Origin: Pseudanabaena frigida
GTDB lineage: Bacteria > Cyanobacteriota > Cyanobacteriia > Pseudanabaenales > Pseudanabaenaceae
Assembly (NCBI GenBank): GCA_003242085.1
Contig: QBML01000009.1
Span: 1-64,000 of the forward strand
Length of the DNA stretch: 64,000 bases
Reading direction: 5' to 3'
The notes beneath the pieces are model-generated. The model did no database searches and had not been told where the DNA came from. It was given only the letters and a program-made list of their open reading frames with translations. The translations under genes were made by a program, and so were the position numbers. Of this stretch, positions 55,601-64,000 are shown piece by piece (the stretch's first letter is position 1; every line of letters starts with the position of its first letter).

Positions 55601-56305
55601 TCTGTCAACAGCGCAATTTTTAGTCCTGATAGCAGCAAAATCATTACTGCTTCCGATGACAATACGGCTCGGCTGTGGGATCTCCAAGGCAATCAAATTG
55701 CTGAACTTAAAGGTCATACAAGAGATGTTATTAGTGCGAAATTTAGTCCTGACGGAAGTAGAATTATAACCGCTTCATGGGACTGTACAGCACGGGTATG
55801 GGATCTCCAAGGCAATCTAATTGTGGAACTCAAAGGTCATGCAAGCTATGTTATCAGCGCAGAATTAAATTCTGACAGCAACAAAATCGTTACTGCTTCT
55901 TCTGACTGCACGGCAAGAGTGTGGGATCTTCAAGGAAATCCAATCGCTGAACTTAAAGGTCATACAAGTTATGTTAACGGAGCAAATTTTTGTCCTGATG
56001 GCAGCAAAATTGTTACAGTTTCTAATGACAGAACAGTTCGTGTATGGGATCTTCAAGGTAATCCAATCGCTGAACTTAAAGGTTATACAAGTTATGTTAA
56101 CGGAGCAAATTTTTGTCCTGATGGAAGTAAAATTGTTATTGCTTCCAAAGATAATACAGCTCTGATCTGGGAAGTTAACATTGAAAGCAATTTCGATCGC
56201 CTATTAATCCTTGGCTGCAATAAACTCCACAACTATCTTTCCACCAACCCCAACGCCACAGACAGCGACAGACAAATGTGCGGGATACCTCCAAGACAAA
56301 AGTAA
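52628..56305 (+). CDS. AAA-like-domain protein with 16 tandem WD40 repeats
   Basis: A 1225-aa protein. The N-terminal AAA-like domain (about 10-395; P-loop [10 protein letters not shown], Walker [11 protein letters not shown]) is nearly the same as that of the gene at 46338. A helical linker (430-520) leads to 16 WD40 repeats of exactly 41 residues (about 535-1190), each built on [19 protein letters not shown] and TARVWDxQGNxIAEL. Sixteen blades do not divide into seven-bladed units, so the number may vary. No membrane segment is seen. It is in an operon with the kinase/AAA-like gene. Confidence 0.88.
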   Translation: MTVPNSSNSFSYQVGGSLAVDALAYVERQADREIYDRLKAGEYCFVFNSRQMGKSSLRVRAMQKLQQDGALCAVIDPQTRGTTLREDQWYAGTIKRLIGDLGLADRVNFSMWWKELDAQSISVVERFYEFIDEILLPQTTQAIIIFVEEVDNLLSLKFDADGFFVLIRSLYERRAEKPEYNRLTFAFLGVATPYDLIRGKGSSSFNIGYAIAMSGFELEESAPLALGLEGKVSNPQAVLQAVLFWTGGQPFLTQKILNLLGSEANLTLSAQELVEQIVFTKFIDNWEAQDVPPHLKTIRDRILQSDEKGRGRLLGLYQQVLDGDGIAADESYDQMQLRLTGLVVKRDRRLVVYNPIYAAVFNQQWVSQALSDLRPAFYGSAFQAWQESDEQKESFLLRGQALVDAEEWAKGKRLSEEDEQFLRDSREMEKQAIASTLESERLTRETVEQANEILNQANKIAKEVIALAEVKLESVHAKVAFLDNLGIECLLLALRAGYKLNQLEKHSIDWLRVRQSDVLPILQQAIYRVPEKNRLQGHTSAVNSVNFSPDGSKIVTVSSDNTARVWDVQGNQIAELKGHTSTVSSANFSSDGSKIVTSSYDNLARVWDIQGNQIAELKGHENIVNSANFSPDNSKIVTASVDDTAMVWDVQGNPIVKLKGHTSTVRSANFSPDGSKIITASYDNTARVWDLQGNLIAELKGHTSYVNSANFSPDGKKIVTASLDSTARVWDLQGNLIAELKGHMSDVIRANFSPDNSKIVTASSDNTVRIWDVRGNYIIELKGHTSTVSSANFSPDSSKIITASDDSTARVWDVQGNQIAELKGHKGNVSSANFCPNGKKIVTTSNDATLRIWHIQDQQITKLKGHKSYVRTANFSPDGSKIVTASDDNTARVWDIQGNLIVELKGHTSFVIGANFSPDGSKNITVSLDGTARLWDIQGKQIAELEGSMSDVISANFSLDGSKIITASLDGTARVWDIQGNLIAELKGHMNSVNSAIFSPDSSKIITASDDNTARLWDLQGNQIAELKGHTRDVISAKFSPDGSRIITASWDCTARVWDLQGNLIVELKGHASYVISAELNSDSNKIVTASSDCTARVWDLQGNPIAELKGHTSYVNGANFCPDGSKIVTVSNDRTVRVWDLQGNPIAELKGYTSYVNGANFCPDGSKIVIASKDNTALIWEVNIESNFDRLLILGCNKLHNYLSTNPNATDSDRQMCGIPPRQK
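54229..56190 (+). repeat. in-frame tandem array of 123-bp WD40 units
   Basis: About 16 copies of a 123-bp unit with no indels. The last two (about 55953-56198) are almost identical, and others share long stretches, which shows recent duplication or conversion. The array is entirely coding. Confidence 0.85.
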
Positions 56306-56461
56306 AAAGTAAAAATTCAGCTTATTTTTTATTTTGTTGGTGACTGACGTAAGTACACAGGACTTTTTTGATGATTGATTGATACCCATTCCCTTGATTC
56401 TTAAACCAGTCCAAAACGTCACTGTAAGCCAATAGCAATAAGTTCCAGTTAACTTGTCATA

Positions 56462-56576
56462 TATAGCGAGCCTAATTCACCTATGGAAATTGTACAGACT
56501 TCGACTCCTCTCAGCCAACGTAGACTGTTGGCTGAGAGGAGTCAAAGCCTCTTTTATCTTATTTGGGATTGCTATA
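56462..56576. repeat. dispersed repeat, copy 2, with a 17-bp hairpin
   Basis: It starts TATAGCGAGCCTAATTCA and ends ATTGCTATA. The interior has a perfect stem GACTCCTCTCAGCCAAC with complement (56503-56543, 7-nt loop). It corresponds block by block to 8684-8816. It lies just past the DUF1501 stop and may end that transcript. Confidence 0.7.
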
Positions 56577-56584
56577 CAAGAACA

Positions 56585-57733
56585 TCAAGCTAAAAAGCCA
56601 ACTTTGGGAAAATCTTGTCCTAAAACCACCTTAGAATCCACCTTTTCCCAATTGTTCAAAATTTCAGAATAAATACTCCGAAAGTCAACGACAACGGGCA
56701 AATTATTATTCACTAAACTATCTAACTTAGGATCGCCGCCATAAAATCCACCTTTCACATCACCCAAAAGGATAACTGGTCCCGTAGTACCATGATCGGT
56801 TCCACCATTGCCATTTTGAGCAGGTCTGCGTCCAAACTCACTCTGTACCATGGTTAGCACATTCTTATCCATTCCCCTTGCCTTGATATCACGATTGAGA
56901 GCCGCTAATCCTAATCCTAGCTGTTCTAAAAGTCTTTTCTGAGTCTGCTCTTGGCGAGTGTGCGTATCCCATCCCCCGATCGCCATATACAAAACTTTTG
57001 GATTGGATTCTAATAACCTTCCTAGCAGAGCGAACTGCCTGCCAATCGGCGTAGGAGCATAGCCATGATTAGCAATACGTTGATTTAGGTCTTTGCTAAG
57101 TTGTTCGATCGCATCTTCACTCTCTAACACAGTACGGCGGACGGTCTCCGCAATCGGATTAGACTGTGGAATTTGATACTGCGCCTGAATTGCCTGCCCC
57201 AGATTGCCCTTGTTCTTTACCCCCAGTCCTAGGGACAATTGTAAAAAGCGATCGCCTTTATCACCAGTCAGCGCCAAAGGGTATTCCTCTCCTAAAAAAA
57301 TGGCTTCTGCTGCCTTCGAGTTTGTCGATTCTAAATATCTAGCTAGCCAGCCTGTATCCGTCGATCCTTGCGGTCTCGCACTCTGCCAAATATCCTTTGA
57401 GCGAAAATGCGATAGATTGGGGTTGGGATAGCTAACATTTTGAACTACCGCTAAGCGATCGCTTTCTAAAATCGGTTTTAAATCTTTTAAAGCAGGATGA
57501 AGCGCTACGGAAGAAGTTACAGGAATACCATCTTTAATTCCCAGCGTCGGACGCAGTCTTAGATAATTAGAATCTTTGTAAGGAATGAAAGTATTCAATC
57601 CATCATTACCACCAGCAAGTTCGATCACGATCAGAGTTTTCTGATTTTTGTTGATGCTCTTACTAAAAGCTGGATTGACAATAGCCATTAGCGCCGATCC
57701 AGAGAGAGTCAGGAGAAAGTCACGTCTTTTCAT
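56585..57733 (-). CDS. DUF1501 family protein with Tat signal
   Basis: A 382-aa protein with a twin-arginine signal (MKRRDFLLTLSGSALMA). The DUF1501 fold is related to sulfatase/alkaline-phosphatase-like hydrolases: LIVIELAGGNDGLNTFIPY near the start, GGWDTHTRQ, then QSEFGRRPAQNGNGGTDHG with probable metal ligands. It would be exported folded. The gene starts 13 bp after the DUF1800 gene, an association seen widely in bacteria. Substrate unknown. Confidence 0.88.
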   Translation of the reverse strand: MKRRDFLLTLSGSALMAIVNPAFSKSINKNQKTLIVIELAGGNDGLNTFIPYKDSNYLRLRPTLGIKDGIPVTSSVALHPALKDLKPILESDRLAVVQNVSYPNPNLSHFRSKDIWQSARPQGSTDTGWLARYLESTNSKAAEAIFLGEEYPLALTGDKGDRFLQLSLGLGVKNKGNLGQAIQAQYQIPQSNPIAETVRRTVLESEDAIEQLSKDLNQRIANHGYAPTPIGRQFALLGRLLESNPKVLYMAIGGWDTHTRQEQTQKRLLEQLGLGLAALNRDIKARGMDKNVLTMVQSEFGRRPAQNGNGGTDHGTTGPVILLGDVKGGFYGGDPKLDSLVNNNLPVVVDFRSIYSEILNNWEKVDSKVVLGQDFPKVGFLA

Positions 57734-57746
57734 GGATTTGTGATTC

Positions 57747-58988
57747 CTAGGCTAATTGGTAGGTGGGAGAAGACAAAATCAAGGCTGCGGACTCGCGAAT
57801 AGATAGACCTTGGAAAGCACTTAGTAAAGAGGGTTCGGCATTTCCATCTAATAAAAGATCGACTAATTCCTTAGCAGTAAGATTTTTAGGATCGAAATCA
57901 AATCCTCCATCATCACCATAGTCTTGGGTCATTTGTTGGGCAAGATTTAACCGTGTTAATAAAGATGGAGCCGTGAGCCAGCCACTATCGTCTGACCACC
58001 CTTTGACAGTTGGCGCATTATAAAGAACCTGCCCCATCGATCGCAGTCCTCCCATAACCTTAACCGTATCGGCTTTGATTTCTAACTGCCGTAATGTCCC
58101 GATCATGAAATAAATTGGAGTCTTTAAGCGACTGCGGTACGCTTTAGCACTATAAAATTCGGGACTGGTGAACACTGCTTCCACTACAGTTTTAATACTG
58201 CGATCGCTATTTTTATAAACCATTGCTAAGCGATCGACTATCTCTGATTCAGGATTAGGATAAACAAAAGTACTCCACAGCTTATGACCTATAGTTTTGG
58301 CAATACTGGGATGATTAGCCAGAATATCCACTATATCTTCAGTTTTAAAGTTTCCCTTTTTACCTAAATAGGTCTTGACACCTGCATCATGGCGACGAGG
58401 CATAAATATAGACTCGACAATTCCCATCTGGCGATCGGGCTTAATTATCCATCCTGTTAATGCTCTTGCACCTTCTTGAATATCTTTTTCGCTGTATTGA
58501 CCGCGCCCGATCGTAAATAGCTCCATTACCTCGCGGCTATAGTTCTCATTGATTTTACCCGCACGATTTTGAGCATTATCTAAATAAGAAAGCATCGCGG
58601 GACTAGTAGTTACATTCCATAATAAATCCCGAAAATCTCCCAGAGCATATTTCCGCAGTCGAGTCTCATAATCCGTGAGCAGTTGTGGAAACCTAATTTT
58701 TTTAATTGAGACGACAAAGTGATCGCGCCAGAAGTTAGTTATTTTTTCATGTAATGGATTTGGTGCAGCGATCGCCTGATTGACTAACCAGTCACTAAAT
58801 TTCAAGGCTTGATTGCGCCGCTCTATTCCCTTCTCAACGCTTCCTAAATTTGGCGTATTTATTATTGGCTGCTCTCTCAGCCATTTATCTAGCAGTTCGG
58901 TGTTGCTTGTAGAACTATTTAGCTCTGCTAATGTGCTGCCAAAACTAGCTCTTCGTAGGAAATGTGCTTTTTTTACTAAAGTATCCAT
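57747..58988 (-). CDS. DUF1800 family protein
   Basis: A 413-aa protein with the DUF1800 features: the N-terminal HFLRRASFGST, the block ITNFWRDHFVV, ENYSREVMELFTIGRGQYSE, ALTGWI and the RRHDAGVKTYLG segment, with a C-terminal region repeating LFxSPEFYSAK-like helices. No signal peptide is visible, unlike many relatives. It is the first gene of the operon with DUF1501. The biochemical role of the pair is not established. Confidence 0.85.
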   Translation of the reverse strand: MDTLVKKAHFLRRASFGSTLAELNSSTSNTELLDKWLREQPIINTPNLGSVEKGIERRNQALKFSDWLVNQAIAAPNPLHEKITNFWRDHFVVSIKKIRFPQLLTDYETRLRKYALGDFRDLLWNVTTSPAMLSYLDNAQNRAGKINENYSREVMELFTIGRGQYSEKDIQEGARALTGWIIKPDRQMGIVESIFMPRRHDAGVKTYLGKKGNFKTEDIVDILANHPSIAKTIGHKLWSTFVYPNPESEIVDRLAMVYKNSDRSIKTVVEAVFTSPEFYSAKAYRSRLKTPIYFMIGTLRQLEIKADTVKVMGGLRSMGQVLYNAPTVKGWSDDSGWLTAPSLLTRLNLAQQMTQDYGDDGGFDFDPKNLTAKELVDLLLDGNAEPSLLSAFQGLSIRESAALILSSPTYQLA

Positions 58989-59046
58989 AGGCTTTTTTCG
59001 CTAGTCAATGGTTATTAAGACTTTAAGCGATCGCGATCGGTTCAAT

Positions 59047-59097
59047 ACCCCAGAAAATTAGAGAGGACGCTTTGCGTCCTCTCTAATTTTCTGGGGT
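59047..59097. repeat. perfect palindrome, 24-bp stem, GC-TTT-GC apex
   Basis: The arms 59047-59070 and 59074-59097 are exact complements. It lies upstream of both divergent genes (DUF1800 and the oxygenase), so it is not in a terminator position. It is a dispersed-family member. Confidence 0.85.
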
Positions 59098-59133
59098 TAT
59101 TATTAAGACTGGTATAAATATTTAGTTTAGACA

Positions 59134-59739
59134 ATGACAGCGCAAAGAGATGACTGGTTTCCTACTCCAATTTGGCACTTTGATATTCCAAATTACGAGC
59201 AACTAAACGAAAAACTACTACAGGCAATTTATGATGAAAACAAGAAAGATAATCAAGGGCTAAGTTGGTCAAACGGTTTAGGATGGCATAGCAAAGACTA
59301 TTTGCATCAACATCCAGCCTTTCAAGCGATCGCCAAAATTACCGTAAATAATGCGCTGGAATCCGGACAAGAAATCGGCTTTGACTTAAATCGATTCACA
59401 ATGATTATTGCCAATTGTTGGGCAGTTATAAATCCAAAACTTGCGTTTAATTTTGTACATAATCACCCTAATTCATTACTCAGCGCAGTCTACTACGTAA
59501 AAGCTGCTGAAAATTCGGGTGGCATTTTCTTTCGCGATCCTCGCGATGTCGCGCATATGTTTATGCCCGCACTCACCGAACTTACGCCTTGGACGATCCA
59601 AAAGATTACCTATCGAGCTACGGAAGGTAAGATGATAATTTTTCCGAGTTGGCTAAACCACGGTGTGGAACCAAATCTCAGTGAAGAAGACCGAGTATGT
59701 ATCAGCTTTAATATCAGCATGACACATAAAAGCCCATAA
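59134..59739 (+). CDS. putative 2OG-Fe(II) oxygenase (TIGR02466 type)
   Basis: A 201-aa protein of the TIGR02466 family. It begins with the typical WFPTPIWHFDI. The iron site is His in FVHNHPNS, Asp in FFRDPR, and His in WLNHGVEPN, with an arginine after it (EDRVCISFN) that would hold 2-oxoglutarate. The double-stranded beta-helix core is complete. Substrates of this family are unknown. It is convergent with the ABC exporter gene. Confidence 0.82.
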   Translation: MTAQRDDWFPTPIWHFDIPNYEQLNEKLLQAIYDENKKDNQGLSWSNGLGWHSKDYLHQHPAFQAIAKITVNNALESGQEIGFDLNRFTMIIANCWAVINPKLAFNFVHNHPNSLLSAVYYVKAAENSGGIFFRDPRDVAHMFMPALTELTPWTIQKITYRATEGKMIIFPSWLNHGVEPNLSEEDRVCISFNISMTHKSP

Positions 59740-59772
59740 AGGGATTAAGTGCTTTGCACTTAATCCCTTTAT
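59736..59772. terminator. bidirectional terminator, 17-bp stem, GC-TTT-GC apex
   Basis: The arms 59736-59752 and 59756-59772 are exact complements. They include the stop codons of both convergent genes (oxygenase and ABC exporter). The T/A-rich flanks suit termination in both directions. It shares the family apex. Confidence 0.8.
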
Positions 59773-61523
59773 ATAAGAGAAGCTTCGAGCTTGTGCTGAT
59801 TCCAGAGCTTTTGATAGAGCTGTGACTCAGCAAGTAATTCAGCATGAGTTCCTACTTGTACAATTTTGCCAGCATCCATCAAAATTAGGCGATCGCAAGT
59901 TGATGCAGCAGATAGATTGTGGGTGATAAATAACACGGTTTTATTTTGGGGGAGATTGCTTAAAATCCCTGTAGCCGTCTGATTATCTACACTCGACAAA
60001 GCATCGTCTAGCACCAAGATTGGCGTGTCAACTAGCAAAGCTCTAGCCAAAGCAGTCCGCTGTCGCTGTCCACCCGATAGCGTGATGCCGCGTTCACCCA
60101 CCAGAGTGTCATATTTTTGGGGGAATTTGAGAATCTCTTGTTCGATGCGAGCTTGATTGGCAAAGTTCTCAACTTCATGATCGAAAGCTTGAGGTTTACC
60201 ATAACGAATGTTATCGCGCATAGTAGCGCTGAACAAGAAACTATCCTGTGGCACAAAAGAGATAATTTCTCGCAGATCTGCAATCTGCATTTTCGTAATA
60301 TCTACACCATCGATGAAAATTTGATCGGAGCCAACTTCAACTAGGCGCATTATTGCATTTGCCAATGTAGATTTACCCGAGCCAATAGTTCCTAAAATAG
60401 CAACTGTTTCACTTGGATAAATCGTAAAACTAACATGATTGAGTGCGGGTTGTTCAGCATCGGGGAACGTAAAACTTAGATCTCGCGCCTCTATTTTGCC
60501 AGTAACTTTTTCTTTATCAATGGCGATCGCATCAGGTGCATCGATGATTGCTGGCGGCATGTCAAGGATTCCTTGAATCCGAGCAATACTAACTAAGCCT
60601 CGTTGATAGGTAACCATTACAAATCCCAAAATTGCAGTTGGGAAAATCAAACGTTCTACATAAATGATTAACGTCAGCAAATCGCCAATTTTAAAGGTCG
60701 TATTGGCTGGATTAGCTAGCTTTTCACCTCCAAACCAAATCAGTACCAAAAAGCTGACACTAGCAATTCCACCCAACAATGGAAATAGAATATTACGGCT
60801 ACGTGCCATTCTCAGGTTGGCATCTAACAGGCGATCGTTCAATTTCCCAAAAGCCGCACGTTCATTTCCTTCCTGAGCATAGGTTTTGATCAATGCCATG
60901 CCATTAAGGTCTTCTTGCAAGAGCGAACTCACTTTCGATAGTTCTTCTTGAACCTCTAATTGTTCATCGCGCAACTGACCGCTAAACCTCTGCACGATCG
61001 CCAACATGATTGGATAAACGGAAATCGATAATAGCGTCAGCATCGGATCGATCAAGATCATTGCAGGCAGCGTCAAACCATACACAAACACTGAGTTAAT
61101 AATACTAAGAAGTGCAAACCCCATCAGACGACGAATATTTTCAACATCGCTGGTGACAATGCTAATAGTTTCCCCTGCGGAATTGTTGGCAAAGTAGCTT
61201 GGTGGCAGCTTGAGCAGATGCTCGAAAATTTGTTGTTTGAGACTGTACTCGATTTTGCGGCCGATCCCAAAAATCCAGACGCGGGATGCCATCCGAATTA
61301 CCCACATCAGAGATGATAAGCCGACAATCAGCCATACATATTGCATCAGATGATTGATATCAACAGCTTGTAACTTACCGATATCATCAACCGATCCTCT
61401 GATCAGCCAAGGAATATATGTGCCGAGCATATTTGCCAATAAAAGGGCAATTGTGCCAATGGCTAAGTCACCCCAGTAAGGACGGAGATAGTTTTGAAGA
61501 TTTTGAAATTGCGATCGCGCCAT
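59769..61523 (-). CDS. ABC exporter, fused permease/ATPase
   Basis: A 584-aa half-transporter of the MsbA/multidrug type that would act as a dimer. Six membrane segments form the N-terminal type 1 exporter domain. The nucleotide-binding domain has Walker A GTIGSGKST, the Q-loop SFVPQDSFLF, signature LSGGQRQR, and Walker B ILVLDDALSSVD, whose usual catalytic glutamate is replaced by aspartate-alanine (DDA), a natural variant in heterodimeric exporters. The H-loop ITHNLS is present. The substrate cannot be told. Confidence 0.9.
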   Translation of the reverse strand: MARSQFQNLQNYLRPYWGDLAIGTIALLLANMLGTYIPWLIRGSVDDIGKLQAVDINHLMQYVWLIVGLSSLMWVIRMASRVWIFGIGRKIEYSLKQQIFEHLLKLPPSYFANNSAGETISIVTSDVENIRRLMGFALLSIINSVFVYGLTLPAMILIDPMLTLLSISVYPIMLAIVQRFSGQLRDEQLEVQEELSKVSSLLQEDLNGMALIKTYAQEGNERAAFGKLNDRLLDANLRMARSRNILFPLLGGIASVSFLVLIWFGGEKLANPANTTFKIGDLLTLIIYVERLIFPTAILGFVMVTYQRGLVSIARIQGILDMPPAIIDAPDAIAIDKEKVTGKIEARDLSFTFPDAEQPALNHVSFTIYPSETVAILGTIGSGKSTLANAIMRLVEVGSDQIFIDGVDITKMQIADLREIISFVPQDSFLFSATMRDNIRYGKPQAFDHEVENFANQARIEQEILKFPQKYDTLVGERGITLSGGQRQRTALARALLVDTPILVLDDALSSVDNQTATGILSNLPQNKTVLFITHNLSAASTCDRLILMDAGKIVQVGTHAELLAESQLYQKLWNQHKLEASLI

Positions 61524-61621
61524 AATATACCCATACTACTTTATTTTTGCAAAAGCATACTTAGCAAGCCTTTGCTTCAAAAATAGATGGTAGTCAGATA
61601 GATATCACAACCAAAAAAGCA

Positions 61622-61648
61622 GAGAGGCGGTGCGTAGCGCCGCCTCTC
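61622..61648. repeat. palindrome, 12-bp stem with one wobble, GC-GTA-GC apex
   Basis: The arms 61622-61633 and 61637-61648 pair with one G-T. It lies 25 bp before the larger element at 61653 and is a small member of the same hairpin family. Confidence 0.7.
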
Positions 61649-61652
61649 CGTT

Positions 61653-61757
61653 TTACAGCAATTACCGATTAAACAAACCACAAAAAACATTAAAAGCGTT
61701 GCAAAGCAACGCTTTTAATGTTTTTTGTGGTTTGGGGTTGAGCGCAAAGCGCTGTAA
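61653..61757. repeat. MITE-like element with TTACAGC/GCTGTAA ends
   Basis: 105 bp. The centre is a perfect 28-bp stem (61675-61702 with 61706-61733, apex GC-AAA-GC), the longest in the window. The tail GGTTGAGCGCAAAGCGCTGTAA is shared with the copies at 12597 (inverted) and 40028. It lies downstream of the Rieske gene and upstream of the ABC exporter, both on the minus strand. Confidence 0.8.
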
Positions 61758-61762
61758 GTTGC

Positions 61763-62800
61763 TTAAGCAGTAAAGGAACGCCCTAAGCCCAATTTTGCCA
61801 GACGCTTGCGGAAGGTGATCGAGCTTTTATCGCCAGCAATATGCACTTCATCAGCCAGATTAATTGGCAAATCTTCAGGCCACTGCTCCTCCACAATCTC
61901 CTTATCCTCATAAAATACCTGATCGTTAAAATCTAGAGTGTCTTGGAGCGGCGCATCTTTATCAAAATTGCGGCAAATTGGCACAAACAATCGCGTTTTA
62001 CGGGCTGAAACTGGTGAAGCTGCATTTAGTACATGTAGCTGCCCATGTGGGAAGAAAACTGTCAATTTGGCTGTAAAGGGAAGCCACACTTCAAACAGTC
62101 GTCTCCATGAAAAGTCGGGCGGAGCCAGATGTTTCATTCCATGAGCATAGTTACTAACACTACTGACATAGTCAGCGCGAAAACCGTTAGCAGTCTGCTC
62201 AACAGGATAATCTGGTACTTCTGGATTATCCCCCTCTCCAAAGGATTTGGCATGAATAAACGCAAAGTGGCTAACATCTAAAAATCCCTCTACTTGCCGA
62301 CCTGCTGCCGCATTAATATCCACAGAAGGGGGTAATACTTGAATGTAATCAGGGTCATCCCATTCACTCATATCTGGAAGTGGTAGGGAGCCATTATCAA
62401 TTAAGCGAGTCCATACTAAGCCATAACGCTCGATCACAGGATAGGTCTGGAGCTTGAGACGTGCGGGGATTGTGGCTTCGGGCTGAGCGGGAATACAAAC
62501 ACATTTAGCACTGCGATCGTATTGCACGCCATGGTAGGGACAAACGAGGCGATCATTTTCAATCCAGCCGAGACTCAAGGGTGCGCCTCGGTGCAGACAG
62601 AGATCACGGGCAACCACGATTGTGCCATCGGAGACTCGATAAATCACTAATCGTTCATCTAATAAGCGAGTGCCATAGGGTTTTTCGGGTGTGATTTCAT
62701 GGGAAAACGCGACAGGATACCAAAAGGGTGCAAGTGCTTGCCAATCAGTGGGACTAAAGGTGCAATTACGCGGCAAAGTTACTTCTTGGGTCGCTACCAT
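61763..62800 (-). CDS. Rieske non-heme iron oxygenase
   Basis: A 345-aa ring-hydroxylating-type oxygenase. The Rieske cluster ligands are CLHRGAPLS and CPYHGVQYD. The catalytic domain has a DVSHFAFIH motif, whose two histidines plus a later aspartate would bind mononuclear iron. Its architecture recalls cyanobacterial and plant relatives such as pheophorbide a oxygenase-like and vanillate demethylase-like enzymes, but it lacks the C-terminal membrane segments of the plant type. The substrate is not predictable. It needs a reductase that is not encoded nearby. Confidence 0.85.
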   Translation of the reverse strand: MVATQEVTLPRNCTFSPTDWQALAPFWYPVAFSHEITPEKPYGTRLLDERLVIYRVSDGTIVVARDLCLHRGAPLSLGWIENDRLVCPYHGVQYDRSAKCVCIPAQPEATIPARLKLQTYPVIERYGLVWTRLIDNGSLPLPDMSEWDDPDYIQVLPPSVDINAAAGRQVEGFLDVSHFAFIHAKSFGEGDNPEVPDYPVEQTANGFRADYVSSVSNYAHGMKHLAPPDFSWRRLFEVWLPFTAKLTVFFPHGQLHVLNAASPVSARKTRLFVPICRNFDKDAPLQDTLDFNDQVFYEDKEIVEEQWPEDLPINLADEVHIAGDKSSITFRKRLAKLGLGRSFTA

Positions 62801-62975
62801 AAAAACATCACTCCTATGCTCAAGTCAATAGAAATGACGTTACAACGAGACAAAATTCTATTCTGTATAATCTTGCACGATAATTTTCTCAGTTGCTAAG
62901 CTGTGCAATATTTTCAGCATTTGCACTTCTATGCTCTAATGCTGAATTATCAACCTTGCGATCGCAGATTAGTCT

Positions 62976-63473
62976 ATGAAAGTTCGAGCTGCCACTCCCG
63001 ATGACGTATCTCTAATTTTCTCATTTATCCAAAAGAAAGCAGAATTCGATCAAAATATTGGTGCTTTCTCTGGTGTATTACAAGTGTCTGAAGAAAAAAT
63101 CTACAAAACACTTTTCGGAGCAATTCCCTTTTCTTACGTTTTGTTTGCAGAGATGACAGACTGTACAATGCAAAGTCGAGAGGTCGGATTTGCATTGTAT
63201 GGATTTAGGTATTCATCGTTTGCAGGTCAGCCAAGCATTTGGCTTGACGATCTATACGTAGAAGATAAGATGAGAAGTCAAGGTGCGGGAGCAGCATTAA
63301 TGTCTCAACTAGCGCAAATTGCTAGAGAAAATGAATGTACGCATCTTGCATGGAATGCTGATGCTCGCAATATTCGTGGACTTCATTTTTACAGTCGTTT
63401 AGGTGCTGAAATTACAGAACAGCATGGCAATCGATGCTTTTTGCGATGGGTTCCTTCTTCTGAAAAAACTTGA
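62976..63473 (+). CDS. GNAT-family N-acetyltransferase
   Basis: A 165-aa acetyltransferase with the full GNAT fold. It has the N-terminal strand MKVRAATPDDVSLIF, the central IWLDDLYVEDKMRSQGAG (motif A, acetyl-CoA pyrophosphate loop) and the C-terminal helix with ARNIRGLHFYSRLGAE. The pattern is close to diamine acetyltransferase-like (SSAT-like) and other small-molecule GNATs. It is transcribed alone, convergent with the xdhC-family gene. Confidence 0.88.
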   Translation: MKVRAATPDDVSLIFSFIQKKAEFDQNIGAFSGVLQVSEEKIYKTLFGAIPFSYVLFAEMTDCTMQSREVGFALYGFRYSSFAGQPSIWLDDLYVEDKMRSQGAGAALMSQLAQIARENECTHLAWNADARNIRGLHFYSRLGAEITEQHGNRCFLRWVPSSEKT

Positions 63474-63481
63474 CTAGAATG

Positions 63482-64000
63482 TTAAAATTTTCTACTGCTT
63501 TCTCTTAAGCTCGCTGATAGCGATCGCCCAGTACCACCACGCCGCAACATAATTAACTCTGCGCCGATACTGATGGCAATCTCCGCAGGGGTTAACGCTC
63601 CAATATCTAGACCGATCGGCGCGTGAATAGACTGTAGTTTCGAGGTGGGAATTCCTAGTCGTTTGACTTGTTCGTAGACCTGAGACACCCGTCTCTCACT
63701 GCCAATCATACCGATATAGGAACAGGATAAATCGCGATTTAGTAAAGCTATTAGGGCTTCCAAATCGTGATGATAGCTTCGCGTGACTAGAGCTGAATAG
63801 AGATAGATATGATTTGATAATTCTGTTAAAGCTTGATCGATATGCGAATAGATAAATGTTGCTTGGGGATAACGTTCTGAATTAGCCCATTCGGGACGAT
63901 CGTCCTGAATGGCAATCTGAAAGCCAATCAAGTGAGCGACTTTAGCAAGCTGTTCACCCACATGCCCTGCACCGACAATGAGGAGTATGGGTGCAGGCTC
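63482..64000 (-). CDS. XdhC/CoxI family protein (5' end outside window)
   Basis: The C-terminal 173 residues of an XdhC-family protein, read from the window edge. The frame stays open through base 64000 and begins with a Rossmann strand and glycine loop (PILLIVGAGHVGEQLA), so the gene starts beyond the window and the GTG near 63961 is not a real start. Further motifs are VTRSYHHDLEAL, SYIGMIGSERRV, IHAPIGLDIGALTPAEIA and a C-terminal LMLRR-type end. XdhC proteins insert or mature the molybdenum cofactor of xanthine dehydrogenase-type enzymes. Confidence 0.85.
   Translation of the reverse strand, partial: EPAPILLIVGAGHVGEQLAKVAHLIGFQIAIQDDRPEWANSERYPQATFIYSHIDQALTELSNHIYLYSALVTRSYHHDLEALIALLNRDLSCSYIGMIGSERRVSQVYEQVKRLGIPTSKLQSIHAPIGLDIGALTPAEIAISIGAELIMLRRGGTGRSLSASLRESSRKF

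Noticed and set aside
54229-56190. Regular repeats that could be mistaken for a CRISPR array
   Set aside because: The 123-bp units are contiguous, in frame and encode WD40 blades; there are no unique spacers and no cas genes in the window.
56454-56672. Plus-strand frame after the 16-repeat gene
   Set aside because: It spans a dispersed repeat and then the antisense of the DUF1501 gene; no ribosome site or family.

Overview
The window is a stretch of a cyanobacterial chromosome. The evidence is the very frequent HIP1 octamer GCGATCGC, an ndhN gene for the cyanobacterial/chloroplast NDH-1 complex, a COP23-domain protein, a FecR/CHASE2 pair, and several large Ser/Thr-kinase, AAA-like and WD40 proteins of the filamentous-cyanobacterial type. 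The base composition is moderately AT-rich. A Pseudanabaena-like organism is plausible, but that is only an inference. The first gene (pentapeptide repeats) and the last gene (XdhC family) are cut by the window edges.

Layout. 1-16.7 kb is mostly housekeeping: a LivM-type permease, a Zn-ribbon/kinase/WD40 protein, a P2A-type cation ATPase next to a DUF697 GTPase, hisB, a DAHP synthase, an M48 protease, a GT4 glycosyltransferase, tRNA-Lys and miaB. 16.8-20.2 kb is an accessory island: a mazEF-like toxin-antitoxin pair, a 603-aa protein with a diadenylate-cyclase-like domain lacking the canonical RHR motif, a small protein with a possible ADP-ribosyltransferase-like fold, and a small S1-domain protein. 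20.5-23.3 kb has a zinc-ribbon membrane protein, a rhomboid protease and two small exported or anchored proteins. 23.3-27.7 kb is a copper cluster on the minus strand: a DUF305 protein, CopA, a membrane cupredoxin and a MerR regulator. A MerR-type operator with a 20-bp promoter spacer lies in front of copA.

27.9-34.4 kb is a two-gene NTPase system: a P-loop ATPase followed by a giant protein with an N-terminal NTPase-like module, TPR-like helices, a STAND NTPase and 14 WD40 repeats. 34.6-40.9 kb has an FHA-cyclase, a membrane-fusion protein, ndhN, a zinc-ribbon membrane protein and a KtrB/KtrA-type potassium system. A decayed type IV pilin-like gene follows at 40.9-41.1 kb. 41.2-46.1 kb has a NurA-like nuclease, FecR, and CHASE2-GGDEF-EAL with a degenerate GGAEF motif. 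46.3-56.3 kb holds three proteins with the AAA-like (PF14516-type) domain. One is fused to a kinase, and two share a highly similar N-terminal half, one of which carries 16 tandem 41-aa WD40 repeats. COP23 and DUF433 genes lie between them. 56.6-64 kb has a DUF1501/DUF1800 pair, a 2OG-Fe(II) oxygenase, an ABC exporter, a Rieske oxygenase, a GNAT and a partial xdhC-family gene.

The most unusual genome-level signal is a dispersed family of about 19 long, mostly perfect inverted repeats. Nearly all share an apex of GC-N3-GC, while the outer stems differ completely from copy to copy yet stay self-complementary. Several sit on stop codons or between genes, some within small MITE-like elements that end in TATAGC or TTACAGC. 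At copA one copy supplies the last codons and the stop.
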